Assembly (NCBI RefSeq): GCF_001957125.1
Contig: NZ_MPHJ01000001.1
Span: 218,831-282,830 of the forward strand
Length of the DNA stretch: 64,000 nt
Source: Shewanella sp. UCD-KL12
GTDB lineage: Bacteria; Pseudomonadota; Gammaproteobacteria; Enterobacterales; Shewanellaceae
Direction: 5' to 3'
The translations under genes were made by a program, and so were the position numbers. Every line of letters starts with the position of its first letter. The first letter of the stretch is position 1. This document shows positions 47,736 to 56,703 of this stretch, one piece after another. Under the pieces are notes generated by a model. It was not told where the DNA came from. It was given only the letters and a program-made list of their open reading frames with translations, and searched no databases.

Positions 47736-48724
47736 GTAAGAAAAAAGCCCCTGAGCAGAGTAATGAGCCGAATTTAGATGATCTGCTCGCACAGATGAAT
47801 AATCCGTCATCAGCTGCTACTTATGATGTGACCTATTGTGGCATGGTGGCCATTGTTGGACGCCCTAATGTTGGTAAGTCGACATTGCTGAATAACTTGC
47901 TTGGACAGAAGATCAGTATTACCTCTAAAAAGCCACAGACAACACGTCATCGTATTATGGGCATTCATACTGACGCTGAGCGCCAGGTGGTGTTTATTGA
48001 TACCCCAGGCTTACATATGGAAGAGAAGCGTGCCATCAACCGTTTGATGAATCGTGCGGCTGCGAGTTCATTAGCTGAAGTCAGCTTGGTTATTTTTGTC
48101 GTAGATGGCATGACCTGGACTGAAGATGACGATATGGTGCTGCGTAAACTGCAGAGCCGTGATGATGGTCGTAAAACCGTGCTTGCGGTGAATAAGGTCG
48201 ATAACATTAAAGATAAAGAGGAGTTATTCCCCTATCTTGATAAGTTGTCCAAGAAGTTTCCTTTCGATGAGATTCTACCAATTTCAGCCACTAAAGGGAC
48301 GAACGTTCAGCGTATATTAGATATGTCCGTTGAATCAGTACCTGAATGTCCGCATTTCTTCCCTGAAGATTATGTGACTGACAGATCGCAAAAGTTTATG
48401 GCGTCAGAGATCGTACGTGAAAAGCTAATGCGCTTTTTAGGTGACGAATTACCTTATGACTGCACGGTTGAGATCGAGCAGTTCAAGATGATGGAGAATG
48501 GCGTTTATCAGATAAATGCCTTAGTGCTTGTTGAGCGCGAGACCCAAAAGCGTATGGTTATAGGCAATAAGGGTGAACGTATCAAGAAGATTAGCTCTGC
48601 GGCTCGTGTCGATATGGAGGTCTTGTTTGATAACAAGGTATTCCTAGAGATGTGGGTTAAGGTCAAATCTGGTTGGGCCGACGATGAACGTGCGCTGCGC
48701 AGCTTAGGCTATGGCGAAGAGTAA
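47732..48724 (+). CDS. era: Ribosome-maturation GTPase Era
   Basis: This 330-aa GTPase binds the 3' end of 16S rRNA during 30S assembly. G1 is [12 protein letters not shown], then DTPG and NKVD; the C-terminal KH domain includes [17 protein letters not shown]. The N terminus has about 35 extra residues ([18 protein letters not shown]...) before the GTPase domain compared with E. coli Era. Coupled to rnc by a 4-nt ATGA overlap. Confidence 0.96.
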   Translation: MSKKKAPEQSNEPNLDDLLAQMNNPSSAATYDVTYCGMVAIVGRPNVGKSTLLNNLLGQKISITSKKPQTTRHRIMGIHTDAERQVVFIDTPGLHMEEKRAINRLMNRAAASSLAEVSLVIFVVDGMTWTEDDDMVLRKLQSRDDGRKTVLAVNKVDNIKDKEELFPYLDKLSKKFPFDEILPISATKGTNVQRILDMSVESVPECPHFFPEDYVTDRSQKFMASEIVREKLMRFLGDELPYDCTVEIEQFKMMENGVYQINALVLVERETQKRMVIGNKGERIKKISSAARVDMEVLFDNKVFLEMWVKVKSGWADDERALRSLGYGEE

Positions 48725-48841
48725 GTATCTGACTAAGGCTCATCAGCATTTCGCTACTGAGCCTAACTTTGTTCAAATAAGCATTAACATGCTACACCTA
48801 CTAAGTCTGAAGTGCTTCAGACTGCCCTTGAGATATATTTA

Positions 48842-49534
48842 ATGGAGCGCGGCTATGTGCTCCATACTCGCCCCTTTAAAGACTCTAGTGTACTGGTGAA
48901 TGTGTTAGTCGATGGCCGCGGACGCGTCGACTGTGTTGCCCGTCTAGGGAGTGGTAAGAGTTCAATTAAGAGTATTTTACAACCTTTCCAGCCGCTTATT
49001 TTCCAGCTCTCTGGCCGTTCAAGTTTAAAGACCTTATCTATGGTTGAAGCGGCGAGCCCCGCAGTTCCATTGTCAGGTGAAGTAAGCTTTGCCGGCTTTT
49101 ATCTTAATGAGTTAATGGTTCGCTGTATTACGGTGGATCACGGCGCCGAAGCCCTGTTTTATACCTATCACAAAACCTTAATGGCCATGGCGGCGGGATT
49201 TTGTGAAAGTCAGCTTAGGTACTTTGAACTGGCACTGCTTAAAGAGTTAGGTTTAATGCCAACTTTAACGGTAGACCTTAGTCAGGAGGCTATCGAACCT
49301 GATTACTACTACCGTCTCTTGCCTGATGAAGGCTTTATTAATGCCCTTGGCCCTAAGCTGTCTCACTACAGTGGGGAGATGCTGTTAGCATTAAATGAAA
49401 ATAGGCTTGAGCTGCACCATCTCAAACAGGCAAAGTATTTGATGCGCCTTATGCTTGCTCCCTGTTTAGGTGATAAACCGCTTAAGTCTAGAGCCCTGTT
49501 TAAGTATAAAACGAGCAACCCAATGCCTAAGTAG
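48842..49534 (+). CDS. recO: DNA repair protein RecO
   Basis: The 230-aa protein works with RecR to load RecA on SSB-coated single strands. It begins MERGYVLHTRPFKDSSVLVN with an OB fold and has the RecO helical C-terminal region. I use the ATG at 48842 because the sequence before it is unlike the family; a GTG at 48812 would add ten residues. It follows era, as in E. coli. Confidence 0.88.
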   Translation: MERGYVLHTRPFKDSSVLVNVLVDGRGRVDCVARLGSGKSSIKSILQPFQPLIFQLSGRSSLKTLSMVEAASPAVPLSGEVSFAGFYLNELMVRCITVDHGAEALFYTYHKTLMAMAAGFCESQLRYFELALLKELGLMPTLTVDLSQEAIEPDYYYRLLPDEGFINALGPKLSHYSGEMLLALNENRLELHHLKQAKYLMRLMLAPCLGDKPLKSRALFKYKTSNPMPK

Positions 49535-49600
49535 TTATCGCGCATCGATTGCTGTTTTTGATAGCTGCTCATTTCGTATGGCGGAAGCAGTAAAGGATTA

Positions 49601-49865
49601 ATACCAATCAGCATAAGAAAGTGATCTACTCAGAGTATTTTTTGGCAACTAATTCAAGGCGAATAGCTGATGGAATGGTTATTCCCTTGTGAAGCTATTC
49701 AACGAGGAAGTAGGCAGCCAAAAACACTCCTGAAAGGCGAGTTTTAGCGCTTCATATGCTGTGTTAACGAGCTAGCACGTAGAATAACTATGCGCTTCAC
49801 TCGTTGCCTTGCCTCTGAATCGCTAAACTCTCGCTGAGCGATCACATCTTTATGCTGATTGGTAT
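49601..49865. mobile_element. MITE copy 1 (265 bp, 16-bp perfect terminal inverted repeats)
   Basis: The element begins ATACCAATCAGCATAA (49601-49616) and ends TTATGCTGATTGGTAT (49850-49865). It has no coding capacity and lies between recO and pdxJ. An inverted copy is at 54831-55144 and a partial copy at 39511-39556. TA dinucleotides at the ends fit insertion at TA, but the duplication is ambiguous because the ends themselves carry TA. Confidence 0.88.
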
Positions 49866-50031
49866 AAAACCCTTGTGAAATCTATGCATAAAATGCTATT
49901 TGTTCATACTATCTGCTTTTGTATCTGTTTTGCTGTTTCACCTTTTCATACAACCTGAGTACAATACCAAAATCCGTTTGATGGCTTATAAAAAGAGGCC
50001 GCAAATTCACCCTATATTTAGAGGATCTTCC

Positions 50032-50769
50032 ATGAGCCGTATCTTACTTGGCGTTAATATCGATCACATTGCAACTCTTCGTCAGGCCCGTGGGACCTCA
50101 TACCCAGATCCTGTCCATGCAGCAGCAGTTGCAGAACATGCAGGCGCGGAAGGCATTACCGTACACCTGCGTGAAGATAGACGTCACATTGTAGATAGAG
50201 ACATCTATCTGTTGGCCAAAACCCTCAAGACTCGCATGAATTTTGAGATGGCCGTTACCGATGAAATGCTCGATATTGCCTGTGAAGTTAAACCGACTTA
50301 TGTCTGCCTAGTCCCTGAGAAGCGTGAAGAGCTAACAACTGAAGGTGGCTTAGATGTCGCAGGGCAGATGGGTAAGATTGAGGCTGCTATTCGCCGTTTA
50401 AGCGATGTTGGCGTTAAAGTATCGTTATTTATCGATGCTGATAAAACTCAAATTGATGCCGCTGTGGCAGTCGGTGCACCTCTCATTGAAATTCACACAG
50501 GCTGTTATGCCGATGCTGAAAATGAAGTTGAAGAAGCTAAAGAACTTGCCCGTATCAAAGAGATGGCCACTTATGCTCACTCTAAAGGTTTAGTGGTTAA
50601 TGCAGGTCACGGACTTCACTATCACAACGTTAAGCCTATCGCTGCTATCCCAGAGCTTTATGAGCTAAACATAGGTCATGCCATTATTGCCCGTGCAGCC
50701 ATCGATGGTCTAGCGACTGCGGTTAAAGATATGAAGCAGCTAATGAACGAAGGCCGTAGAGGCGAATAG
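50032..50769 (+). CDS. pdxJ: Pyridoxine 5'-phosphate synthase
   Basis: This 245-aa enzyme makes pyridoxine phosphate (vitamin B6) from deoxyxylulose phosphate and 3-amino-2-oxopropyl phosphate. It starts [21 protein letters not shown] and has [16 protein letters not shown] and the [11 protein letters not shown] active-site strands. The ATG at 50032 is behind AGAGGA; a frame from 49900 would extend 44 residues into MITE-adjacent DNA. acpS follows, as in E. coli. Confidence 0.96.
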   Translation: MSRILLGVNIDHIATLRQARGTSYPDPVHAAAVAEHAGAEGITVHLREDRRHIVDRDIYLLAKTLKTRMNFEMAVTDEMLDIACEVKPTYVCLVPEKREELTTEGGLDVAGQMGKIEAAIRRLSDVGVKVSLFIDADKTQIDAAVAVGAPLIEIHTGCYADAENEVEEAKELARIKEMATYAHSKGLVVNAGHGLHYHNVKPIAAIPELYELNIGHAIIARAAIDGLATAVKDMKQLMNEGRRGE

Positions 50770-50779
50770 TCTTTACTGA

Positions 50780-50930
50780 TAATGAGTTATAAGTTACGAG
50801 TGGTAAGCTGTAAGCTACGAGCTACAAGTGTTGCTTGGTGTTCGCGACTCGTAGCTCGCAACTTTCTTAGCTTTAACTTAAGACTTTCTTGGCTCTGTCT
50901 TGAGCTTAAGACTTACAACTTCTTAGCTTC
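50780..50930. repeat. Low-complexity foldback repeat between pdxJ and acpS
   Basis: AGCTACGAG (50813-50821) pairs with CTCGTAGCT (50848-50856), and AAGTTACGAG and related words recur. A 23-nt stretch at 50883-50905 reappears inverted at 61493-61515 with two differences. This looks like a degenerate dispersed intergenic repeat. Confidence 0.55.
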
Positions 50931-50940
50931 AAGGATATTT

Positions 50941-51339
50941 ATGATTGTTGGTCTAGGGACTGATATTGCTGAGATTGCGCGAATTGAGCAAAAGGTTCCC
51001 GCTGCAGGTGATACAGATGCTTTGGCTAAGTGCCGTTTAGCCAAGCGGGTATTAACTGAGTCTGAGATGGCCCTTTTTATCGCCTCATCAATGCCTGGAC
51101 GATACCTCGCTAAACGTTTCGCTGCTAAAGAGGCAGCTGCAAAAGCGCTAGGTACAGGCATTGGGCGCGGCGTCTCGTTTCAGCATATTGAGATAAGCAA
51201 TAATGATAATGGCGCGCCGTTAGTCAGCTTTAGCGGCGGCGCAGCTGAAAGGCTAGCGCTGCTAGGCGGCGTACGCGGACATATCTCGATTGCCGATGAG
51301 AAGCACTATGCAACTGCAACAGTCATCCTTGAGTCATAA
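50941..51339 (+). CDS. acpS: Holo-[acyl-carrier-protein] synthase
   Basis: This 132-aa enzyme moves 4'-phosphopantetheine from CoA to acyl carrier protein. It starts MIVGLGTDIAEIARIEQKV with the catalytic metal-binding aspartate and has RYLAKRFAAKEAAAKALGTGIG, the family signature. I use the ATG at 50941 with AAGGA upstream; the frame runs further up through repeat DNA with no family match. Confidence 0.95.
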   Translation: MIVGLGTDIAEIARIEQKVPAAGDTDALAKCRLAKRVLTESEMALFIASSMPGRYLAKRFAAKEAAAKALGTGIGRGVSFQHIEISNNDNGAPLVSFSGGAAERLALLGGVRGHISIADEKHYATATVILES

Positions 51340-51419
51340 AGAGTTGAGTCTTAAGGATAAGACTTGTTATCCCTTTAAGTTGGTACTTGGAAGTTAGTTA
51401 AAGGTCACACCTTCATTGC

Positions 51420-51600
51420 AATCTATCGCTTGCTCAGCGGGATATGTGCAGCTACTTCTGCGAGTCGCCACAAGCACTTCCTTGTGGGCTCTGCCAAAAC
51501 GTCCCTGTTTTGGAAGCTCGCAGCCGTATCTACACTCGGTTATTCACAAGAGGCTTTCCTCTTCGATTTAATTTTAAAAGATAAATCGTTCAGTTTTAAC
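51420..51600 (-). repeat. Dispersed modular repeat, copy 3 (inverted)
   Basis: On the minus strand this region reads AAATCGAAGAG, a hairpin, then the 20-nt block GTGTAGATACGGCTGCGAGC (plus-strand 51516-51535, exact match to 10639-10658), then CCAAAACA-GGGA-CGTTTTGG (51494-51513) and CAGAGCC. A second hairpin, CCACAAG / CTTGTGG, follows. The open frame at 51430-51696 runs through this DNA and is not counted as a gene. Confidence 0.7.
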
Positions 51601-51651
51601 CAATTTAGATTCAGCTACGATCACTTTGTTTTCAATATGTCCGCGATTGTT

Positions 51652-53481
51652 TTAAGAGTTGTGCTTCTCAATGTGGCTCCAAATCTTTTCACATAGATTT
51701 TTTAATTGAGGGGAGAGCTCCCAGTTTTCTTCTGCCATAACATTAATAGCGGTATGGCAGAATTTGACTTTGTCTTTGATTGTTCCAGATTTTTCGCTAT
51801 AGAACCTTCGTTCTAGCACAGGAGGCTTATTAACATATAACTCTAAAATTTTACCAATTCCTTCGTTATCTTTTTCGAATCGGTCCCGTGCAATATTGGT
51901 AAAGCGATTGGAACACTCTGTGCGTTGAGTAAATGTTTCCCAGCGACGTTTTGCAGTCTCCATTAAAATATCGTAAGGGATGTAGTTCTCGATCTCTTTC
52001 CAGGTTAGGAGATAAAAGCCTTCCCCAAGAGCCTGCTGTAACTTTTCAACTCTATCCCCTTTATCGTCAATGTCTGCATCGGCAATAAGGAGAATGTTCT
52101 TGTTTAATCTTTTGGCTGGGGTTTGGGTATCAGAACCCTCACTATCAAATGCCCAGTGAGTTATGTTGCTACCTTGGTATTCGGTAAATACGTAATGTAG
52201 ATTCTCGTGATAGCTAGTGAGTCTCTCCGCTCTATCCTGGTCACCACTTTCTTCCAACTCTTCAATGTACTTTTTTAGATATGCACGCAAATAAAGCTTA
52301 TCGGTAACACCTTCAACCCATATTGAACAGTTTGCTAATAAAACTGAAGAAGCTCGAACTCCTAAACTATTCAGTAAGTCCTCATACTCTTTTGTTGCCT
52401 GTACGGCCGTTTTTTGTTCTTTTTGACTTACGTGTTGTATAGATATATCGTCTCGTTCTTGGGCAATATCGAGAATGTTATTGGAGTGAGTTGTGAGAAA
52501 GAACATATGATCATCATGCAAAGATAACGTTTCTATTAAAGTTCTTTGAAGTCCGGCATGTAAAAAATGTTCAGGTTCTTCAATGAAGAACATAGTTGGC
52601 TTTTCAGCCATAAACACTGGGAATGTCAAAATAATAATGGATTGAATTCCATCGCCGAGGTCATAAATCGGCCGCTCTGGTTTGTCCCCCTCTTTAAAGT
52701 AAACCACATCTTTTTCAACCATGGGGACTAATGAGATCTCTTGCCCAGAGAAAAAACGAGTTGATAAGTACTTTTCGTATTTCTGAACTTTCTGGCGTTG
52801 CTCATGAGTGCCAAGTAGATGCTTAACTAGGTCTTGGTATAGAGAGTGGCCAGTAAATATAACTCCGAGCTTATTAGTTTGTTTAAAATAGTCTAAAACT
52901 GTCCTTTCTTTGAGTAGGTCAACATTGTTATCAGTTTGATGAGGCAAGTTACGCAGACCTCTGAGAGTAGGGATATAACAGGTTAACCAACGAGTCTTTT
53001 TAAATTGGTTGGGGATTTCAAGTACATCCTGCATAGGTTTATTTGGCTCGGACAAAATCCAACTAGTAAGCAGGTTGATATGGGAGTCTTGAGACCTACT
53101 GCCTTTTGATTTGGAGTATAAATATCCTCCTAAAGCATGTAATCCTATAGGTGGCTTATTCTCTATAGCATTATTAATAGCACCTGTAAGTTTACTCGTA
53201 TCGACTGTATTGGCCTGTTGTCTTATCGTGCGAAGACCTGTGGGAGAGTTGATTTTTTCATTAGCTCGAACCAATATGTCAACCGTGGGTTGCGAATATG
53301 TGTCAATAATCCATTGATCGATATTACTGGTAAATATTTCACGGATTTTTCGGCTTTTACCTGAGTTATTCGGTCCAATAAAACAGTTTATTTGTTTTAA
53401 ATTTGTAAGCTCCCAATGATCAGGATAAATCCGGCCATCAAAAAAAGCGATTTTGTCGATATCGTTAGTTAGTTTTCTCAT
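51652..53481 (-). CDS. OLD-family ATPase with TOPRIM nuclease domain
   Basis: The ~609-aa protein starts with an ABC-type ATPase, Walker A GPNNSGKS (about 36-43), and later FFIEEPEHFLHAGLQ and FFLTTHSNNIL, which fit signature, Walker B and His-switch regions. A C-terminal TOPRIM domain has the glutamate in WVEGVTDKLYL and the DxD acidic pair in LLIADADIDD. This is the OLD (overcoming lysogenisation defect) layout, found in stand-alone antiphage nucleases and in Gabija GajA. No UvrD-like partner is adjacent. I take the ATG at 53481; a GTG one codon earlier is possible. It is surrounded by repeats. Confidence 0.85.
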   Translation of the reverse strand: MRKLTNDIDKIAFFDGRIYPDHWELTNLKQINCFIGPNNSGKSRKIREIFTSNIDQWIIDTYSQPTVDILVRANEKINSPTGLRTIRQQANTVDTSKLTGAINNAIENKPPIGLHALGGYLYSKSKGSRSQDSHINLLTSWILSEPNKPMQDVLEIPNQFKKTRWLTCYIPTLRGLRNLPHQTDNNVDLLKERTVLDYFKQTNKLGVIFTGHSLYQDLVKHLLGTHEQRQKVQKYEKYLSTRFFSGQEISLVPMVEKDVVYFKEGDKPERPIYDLGDGIQSIIILTFPVFMAEKPTMFFIEEPEHFLHAGLQRTLIETLSLHDDHMFFLTTHSNNILDIAQERDDISIQHVSQKEQKTAVQATKEYEDLLNSLGVRASSVLLANCSIWVEGVTDKLYLRAYLKKYIEELEESGDQDRAERLTSYHENLHYVFTEYQGSNITHWAFDSEGSDTQTPAKRLNKNILLIADADIDDKGDRVEKLQQALGEGFYLLTWKEIENYIPYDILMETAKRRWETFTQRTECSNRFTNIARDRFEKDNEGIGKILELYVNKPPVLERRFYSEKSGTIKDKVKFCHTAINVMAEENWELSPQLKNLCEKIWSHIEKHNS

Positions 53482-53579
53482 CACTGAATTTTTAACCTTC
53501 GGGGAGCTTTCAAAAAAGGTAATGATACCATAGTGCTAACTAGAAATTTTCTTGGAAGCAGTTACATTGAATTTCCTTG

Positions 53580-54060
53580 AAAACTCAAATCGAGGAGATA
53601 AACACTCTAGTGTGAACGCGGCTGTGACCTTCGGCATCAGGGATGATGTCGCAGAGCGTATAGGGACATATTCACAGCGTGTCGCAGAAGTGTTTACACA
53701 TTAGCTTGCTGCAGGCAATAGGTTGCATTTAGGCTATGGTCGTTAGCAAGATAACCAAATTGTAATAATGCTAAATTAAGTCTACTAAGAAAGAATTGAA
53801 ACTTGTGAATCGACAAGTAATCCCACTTTTGTCCAAAAGTGAATTTCTGAGCTTGCACTCAAATCGAAGAGATAAACACTCTAGAGTGAACTCGGCTGTG
53901 ACCGTGACATTCGTAAATCCATTTACAGCACCTGCTGCAAGCAATAGATAACAATGAAGCTATGCATTTCAGGTAACAACCAAATACCAACAGAGCCCAA
54001 TGAGCCCGTTCAAGAAAGATATTTGAAACTTGTTATCCAACAAGTCACAAATTGACTCTA
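53580..54060. repeat. Dispersed modular repeat, copy 2
   Basis: A non-coding stretch with two direct copies of AAATCGARGAGATAAACACTCTAG... at about 53587 and 53863, each followed by GGCTGTGACC. After the first comes CGGCATCA-GGGA-TGATGTCG (53632-53651), CAGAGCG and TATAGGGA. The later part carries ATTCGTAAATCCATTTACAG and CACCTGCTGCA near 53919-53949, as in copy 1. It fills the gap between the OLD-like gene and the DUF962 gene. Confidence 0.75.
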
Positions 54061-54103
54061 TTAAAAAAGAGAAAAATCCTTTAGGTTAATACTGTGTTAA
54101 ATC

Positions 54104-54119
54104 AAACAAACGTTTGTTT
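54104..54119. promoter_or_regulatory. Perfect 16-bp palindrome upstream of the DUF962 gene
   Basis: AAACAAACGTTTGTTT is self-complementary and lies 94 bp upstream of the preferred ATG. The shape resembles operators of TetR-family repressors such as those for fatty-acid genes. No regulator gene is adjacent. Confidence 0.5.
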
Positions 54120-54212
54120 TGTCTCTGTCTGTCAGTTAAACCTGGCTAAGCTAGACAAGCAGTGAAACGTTTTATCACTACAATTAAACAAGCGTACCCT
54201 GGAGAAGAGCAG

Positions 54213-54755
54213 ATGAAATCCGCCGTAGAGCAGTTATCTCGTTATAAAAGTGTCCACCTGAATCCGAAAAATATTAAGACGCACTTTGTAGGCATACCTC
54301 TGATCATCTGGTCACTCTTTGTGTTGCTAAACTTAATCCCTATTAACTTTGTTGCGTTGCCGGAGCAGGGGATTTTCGTCAATGTCGCTGATGTGTTCAC
54401 TATCGGCGTGCTTCTCTACTATATGAAACTACATTTTCGTTTGGCTGTTGGCATGGTGCTGTTTATTGTACCTGTGCTTTATACGTCAGATATGGTTGCG
54501 CAGCATGAGTTTGGACTTTGGATAGCCATTGCTGTGTTTATTATTGCTTGGATTCTTCAGCTTCTTGGTCATAAGTATGAGAAGGCGAAGCCTGCATTTA
54601 TTGACGACCTTAATCAGTTACTTATCGGGCCATTTTTTCTGATGGCAGAGCTTTACTTTATGTTTGGCTGGGAGAAAGCATTAGAGAAAGAGATCACGCC
54701 GTTAGCGATTACTAAGCGTCGTGAGTTAGAAGCGGCAAGAAAGGCTGCAGTTTGA
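54213..54755 (+). CDS. DUF962/Mpo1-like membrane protein
   Basis: The 180-aa protein has the DUF962 pattern: HLNPKNIKTHFVGIPLIIWSL early (residues about 15-35), several hydrophobic helices, and LLGHKYEKAKPAFIDDLNQLLIGPFFLMAE near the end, with conserved histidines. The yeast member Mpo1 is an iron-dependent dioxygenase in fatty-acid alpha-oxidation; whether bacterial ones do the same is unproven. I use the ATG at 54213 with GGAG 8 nt upstream rather than the GTG at 54162. Confidence 0.82.
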   Translation: MKSAVEQLSRYKSVHLNPKNIKTHFVGIPLIIWSLFVLLNLIPINFVALPEQGIFVNVADVFTIGVLLYYMKLHFRLAVGMVLFIVPVLYTSDMVAQHEFGLWIAIAVFIIAWILQLLGHKYEKAKPAFIDDLNQLLIGPFFLMAELYFMFGWEKALEKEITPLAITKRRELEAARKAAV

Positions 54756-54789
54756 TAATTTAGGTTTAGGATGTAACTCCTCTAAAAAG

Positions 54790-54813
54790 AAAGGCGCTGA
54801 TAGCGCCTTTTTT
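54790..54813 (+). terminator. Rho-independent terminator after the DUF962 gene
   Basis: AAAGGCGCT pairs with AGCGCCTTT around GAT, and a T-run follows. It lies 35 nt after the stop codon. Confidence 0.9.
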
Positions 54814-54830
54814 ATTAGTCGTCATTTCTA

Positions 54831-55144
54831 ATACCAATCAGCATAAAGATGTGATCGCTCAGCGAGAGGTTAGCACTTCAGAGGCAAGGTCATAAATTGC
54901 TCCTGCATTAATGACATTCAGAACATCCATGTTCTTTGCAACGAGTGAAGCGCATAGTCATTCTACGTTTTAGCTCGTTAACAAAGCATATGACGTGCTA
55001 AAACTCGCCTTTCAGGAGTGTTTTTTACTGCCTACTTCTTCGTTGAATAGCTTCACAAGGGAATAACCATTCCATCAGCTATTCGCCTTGAATTAGTTGT
55101 CAAAAAACACTCTGAGTAGATCACTTTCTTATGCTGATTGGTAT
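54831..55144. mobile_element. MITE copy 2 (314 bp, inverted relative to copy 1)
   Basis: The same 16-bp ends as copy 1, ATACCAATCAGCATAA and TTATGCTGATTGGTAT, bound an element whose sequence is the reverse complement of copy 1. It carries an extra 49 nt at 54890-54938 that include a small hairpin, AGAACAT / ATGTTCT. The length difference from copy 1 is exactly this block. It lies between convergent genes. Confidence 0.88.
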
Positions 55145-55150
55145 AAGCTG

Positions 55151-56437
55151 CTAATCGTGGCTCTTCTTTTTTGGCTTCTTGTAGTGTTGCGGCATAATGC
55201 GTAAGGTTTTAATCTTATTTTCTGCTACATCAACCACTTCGATAGGGTAGCCTGCGATACGCATACTGGTATTGGGAGTGGGGATCTCCTCTAAATATTC
55301 GACAACGAGACCGTTAAGTGTTTTAGGGCCGTCGATAGGGAAATCCCATGACATCTCTTTATTGAGCTCACGAATATTTATCGTGGCTTCAATCAAAAAG
55401 CTACCGTCCTGTTGTTGATTGATCTCTTCACTCGGGGCTGGCTCTGGTGAGGTAGTAAAGTCACCAACTATCTCTTCGAGGATATCCTCTAAGGTGACTA
55501 AACCTTGTATATCACCATACTCATCGACAACAAGACCTATGCGTTCTTTATTTTGCTGGAAATTACTGAGCTGAACATTAAGCGGTGTACCCTCAGGAAT
55601 AAAGTAAAGCTCTTTGACAGCACGAAGCAGTGATGACTTACTGAATTGGTTTTTTGACTGCAATCGAAGGGCATCACGCAGATGCACGAATCCGACAGCA
55701 TCATCTATATTGTCTCTGTAAAGCAGTACACGAGTGTGTGGACTCTGAATGACCTGTTTGGTGATACTTTTAAATTCATCATTGATATTGATAGCAAATA
55801 GGTCGGAGCGGGGGATCATAATATCTTCGACTGTGACCTTTTCCAGATCCATTATCGATAACAGCATCTCCTGGTGACGTGTAGGGATCAATGCGCCAGC
55901 CTCATGCACAACGGTGCGAAGCTCCTCTTGGCTCAACGCGTCAGAGGGTTTAATAGAGCGTATCCCCAGCAGGCGCAGGAAGCCTGATGTAATAAAGTTG
56001 ACGGCTTTTACAAGTGGGTTAAGCACTAGTAGTAACCACTTAAGCACAAAGCTGGAAGGAAATGCGACTCGCTCTGGGTGTAGAGCTGCGATAGTTTTAG
56101 GTGTGACTTCAGCGAATACCAATACTACGAGAGTTAATATTATAGGGGCGATGGCTAAACCAAAGTCACCATAGAGCCTAATGCCGATAACGGCTGCAAT
56201 TGTTGATGCCAGAATATTAACTAAGTTATTACCGATAAGAATGAGGCCAATTAACCTGTCGGGACGCTCCAACATCTTAATTGAGCGCTTTGCTCCCTTG
56301 TGTCCTTTAGACGCGAGGTGCTTTAAGCGGTATCTGTTGAGAGACATCATCGCGGTTTCAGAGCCTGAGAAGTAGGCTGAAATGATCAGTAATACAATAA
56401 GAACAAGTAGAAGTACGCTGGTTGATATGGCGTCCAA
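55151..56437 (-). CDS. corB: CorB-type CNNM/HlyC family transporter
   Basis: The 428-aa protein has an N-terminal DUF21 membrane domain (about 5-145) with ISAYFSGSETAMMSLNRYRL, two CBS motifs (including VEDIMIPRSDL and LVTLEDILEEIVGDF), and a C-terminal CorC/HlyC domain. Relatives export or control magnesium and cobalt. The TTG start follows GGAG by about 8 nt. E. coli has the same gene (yfjD) beside ypjD and ffh. Confidence 0.9.
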   Translation of the reverse strand: MDAISTSVLLLVLIVLLIISAYFSGSETAMMSLNRYRLKHLASKGHKGAKRSIKMLERPDRLIGLILIGNNLVNILASTIAAVIGIRLYGDFGLAIAPIILTLVVLVFAEVTPKTIAALHPERVAFPSSFVLKWLLLVLNPLVKAVNFITSGFLRLLGIRSIKPSDALSQEELRTVVHEAGALIPTRHQEMLLSIMDLEKVTVEDIMIPRSDLFAININDEFKSITKQVIQSPHTRVLLYRDNIDDAVGFVHLRDALRLQSKNQFSKSSLLRAVKELYFIPEGTPLNVQLSNFQQNKERIGLVVDEYGDIQGLVTLEDILEEIVGDFTTSPEPAPSEEINQQQDGSFLIEATINIRELNKEMSWDFPIDGPKTLNGLVVEYLEEIPTPNTSMRIAGYPIEVVDVAENKIKTLRIMPQHYKKPKKKSHD

Positions 56438-56598
56438 AAAGGGGCTCCATTAGGGTTATAAACGTGATTTGTTCAATGCTTTAATTAAATAATAAACTGG
56501 CTGAATACCTGTTTATTAAGCACGTTTTAATAACTATTTGGGTTAAAGGTTAGTAATTACAGTGAATTGATAAGGGTGTCAAGTTTAGACCTTAGATA

Positions 56599-56638
56599 AC
56601 AAACAGCCAATGTAGGAAAACCTGCATTGGCTGTTTGT
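56599..56638. terminator. Long hairpin between ypjD and corB
   Basis: ACAAACAGCCAATG pairs with CATTGGCTGTTTGT and the stem continues through AGG / CCT to an AAAA loop, about 18 bp in all. It sits downstream of ypjD on the minus strand. The T-tract after it is weak. Confidence 0.55.
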
Positions 56639-56703
56639 AATTTATGACTAAGGTTCGAGCCTAAAGTACCGTGACTTAAGCTAAATACTTAAACTAAAGC
56701 TGA

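Noticed and set aside
51430..51696. 88-aa open frame between acpS and the OLD-like gene
   Set aside because: It runs through an inverted repeat copy and into the 3' end of the OLD-like gene; composition is not protein-like.
51652..53481. Gabija system
   Set aside because: Only a GajA-like ATPase-TOPRIM gene is present; there is no UvrD-like helicase within several kilobases on either side.
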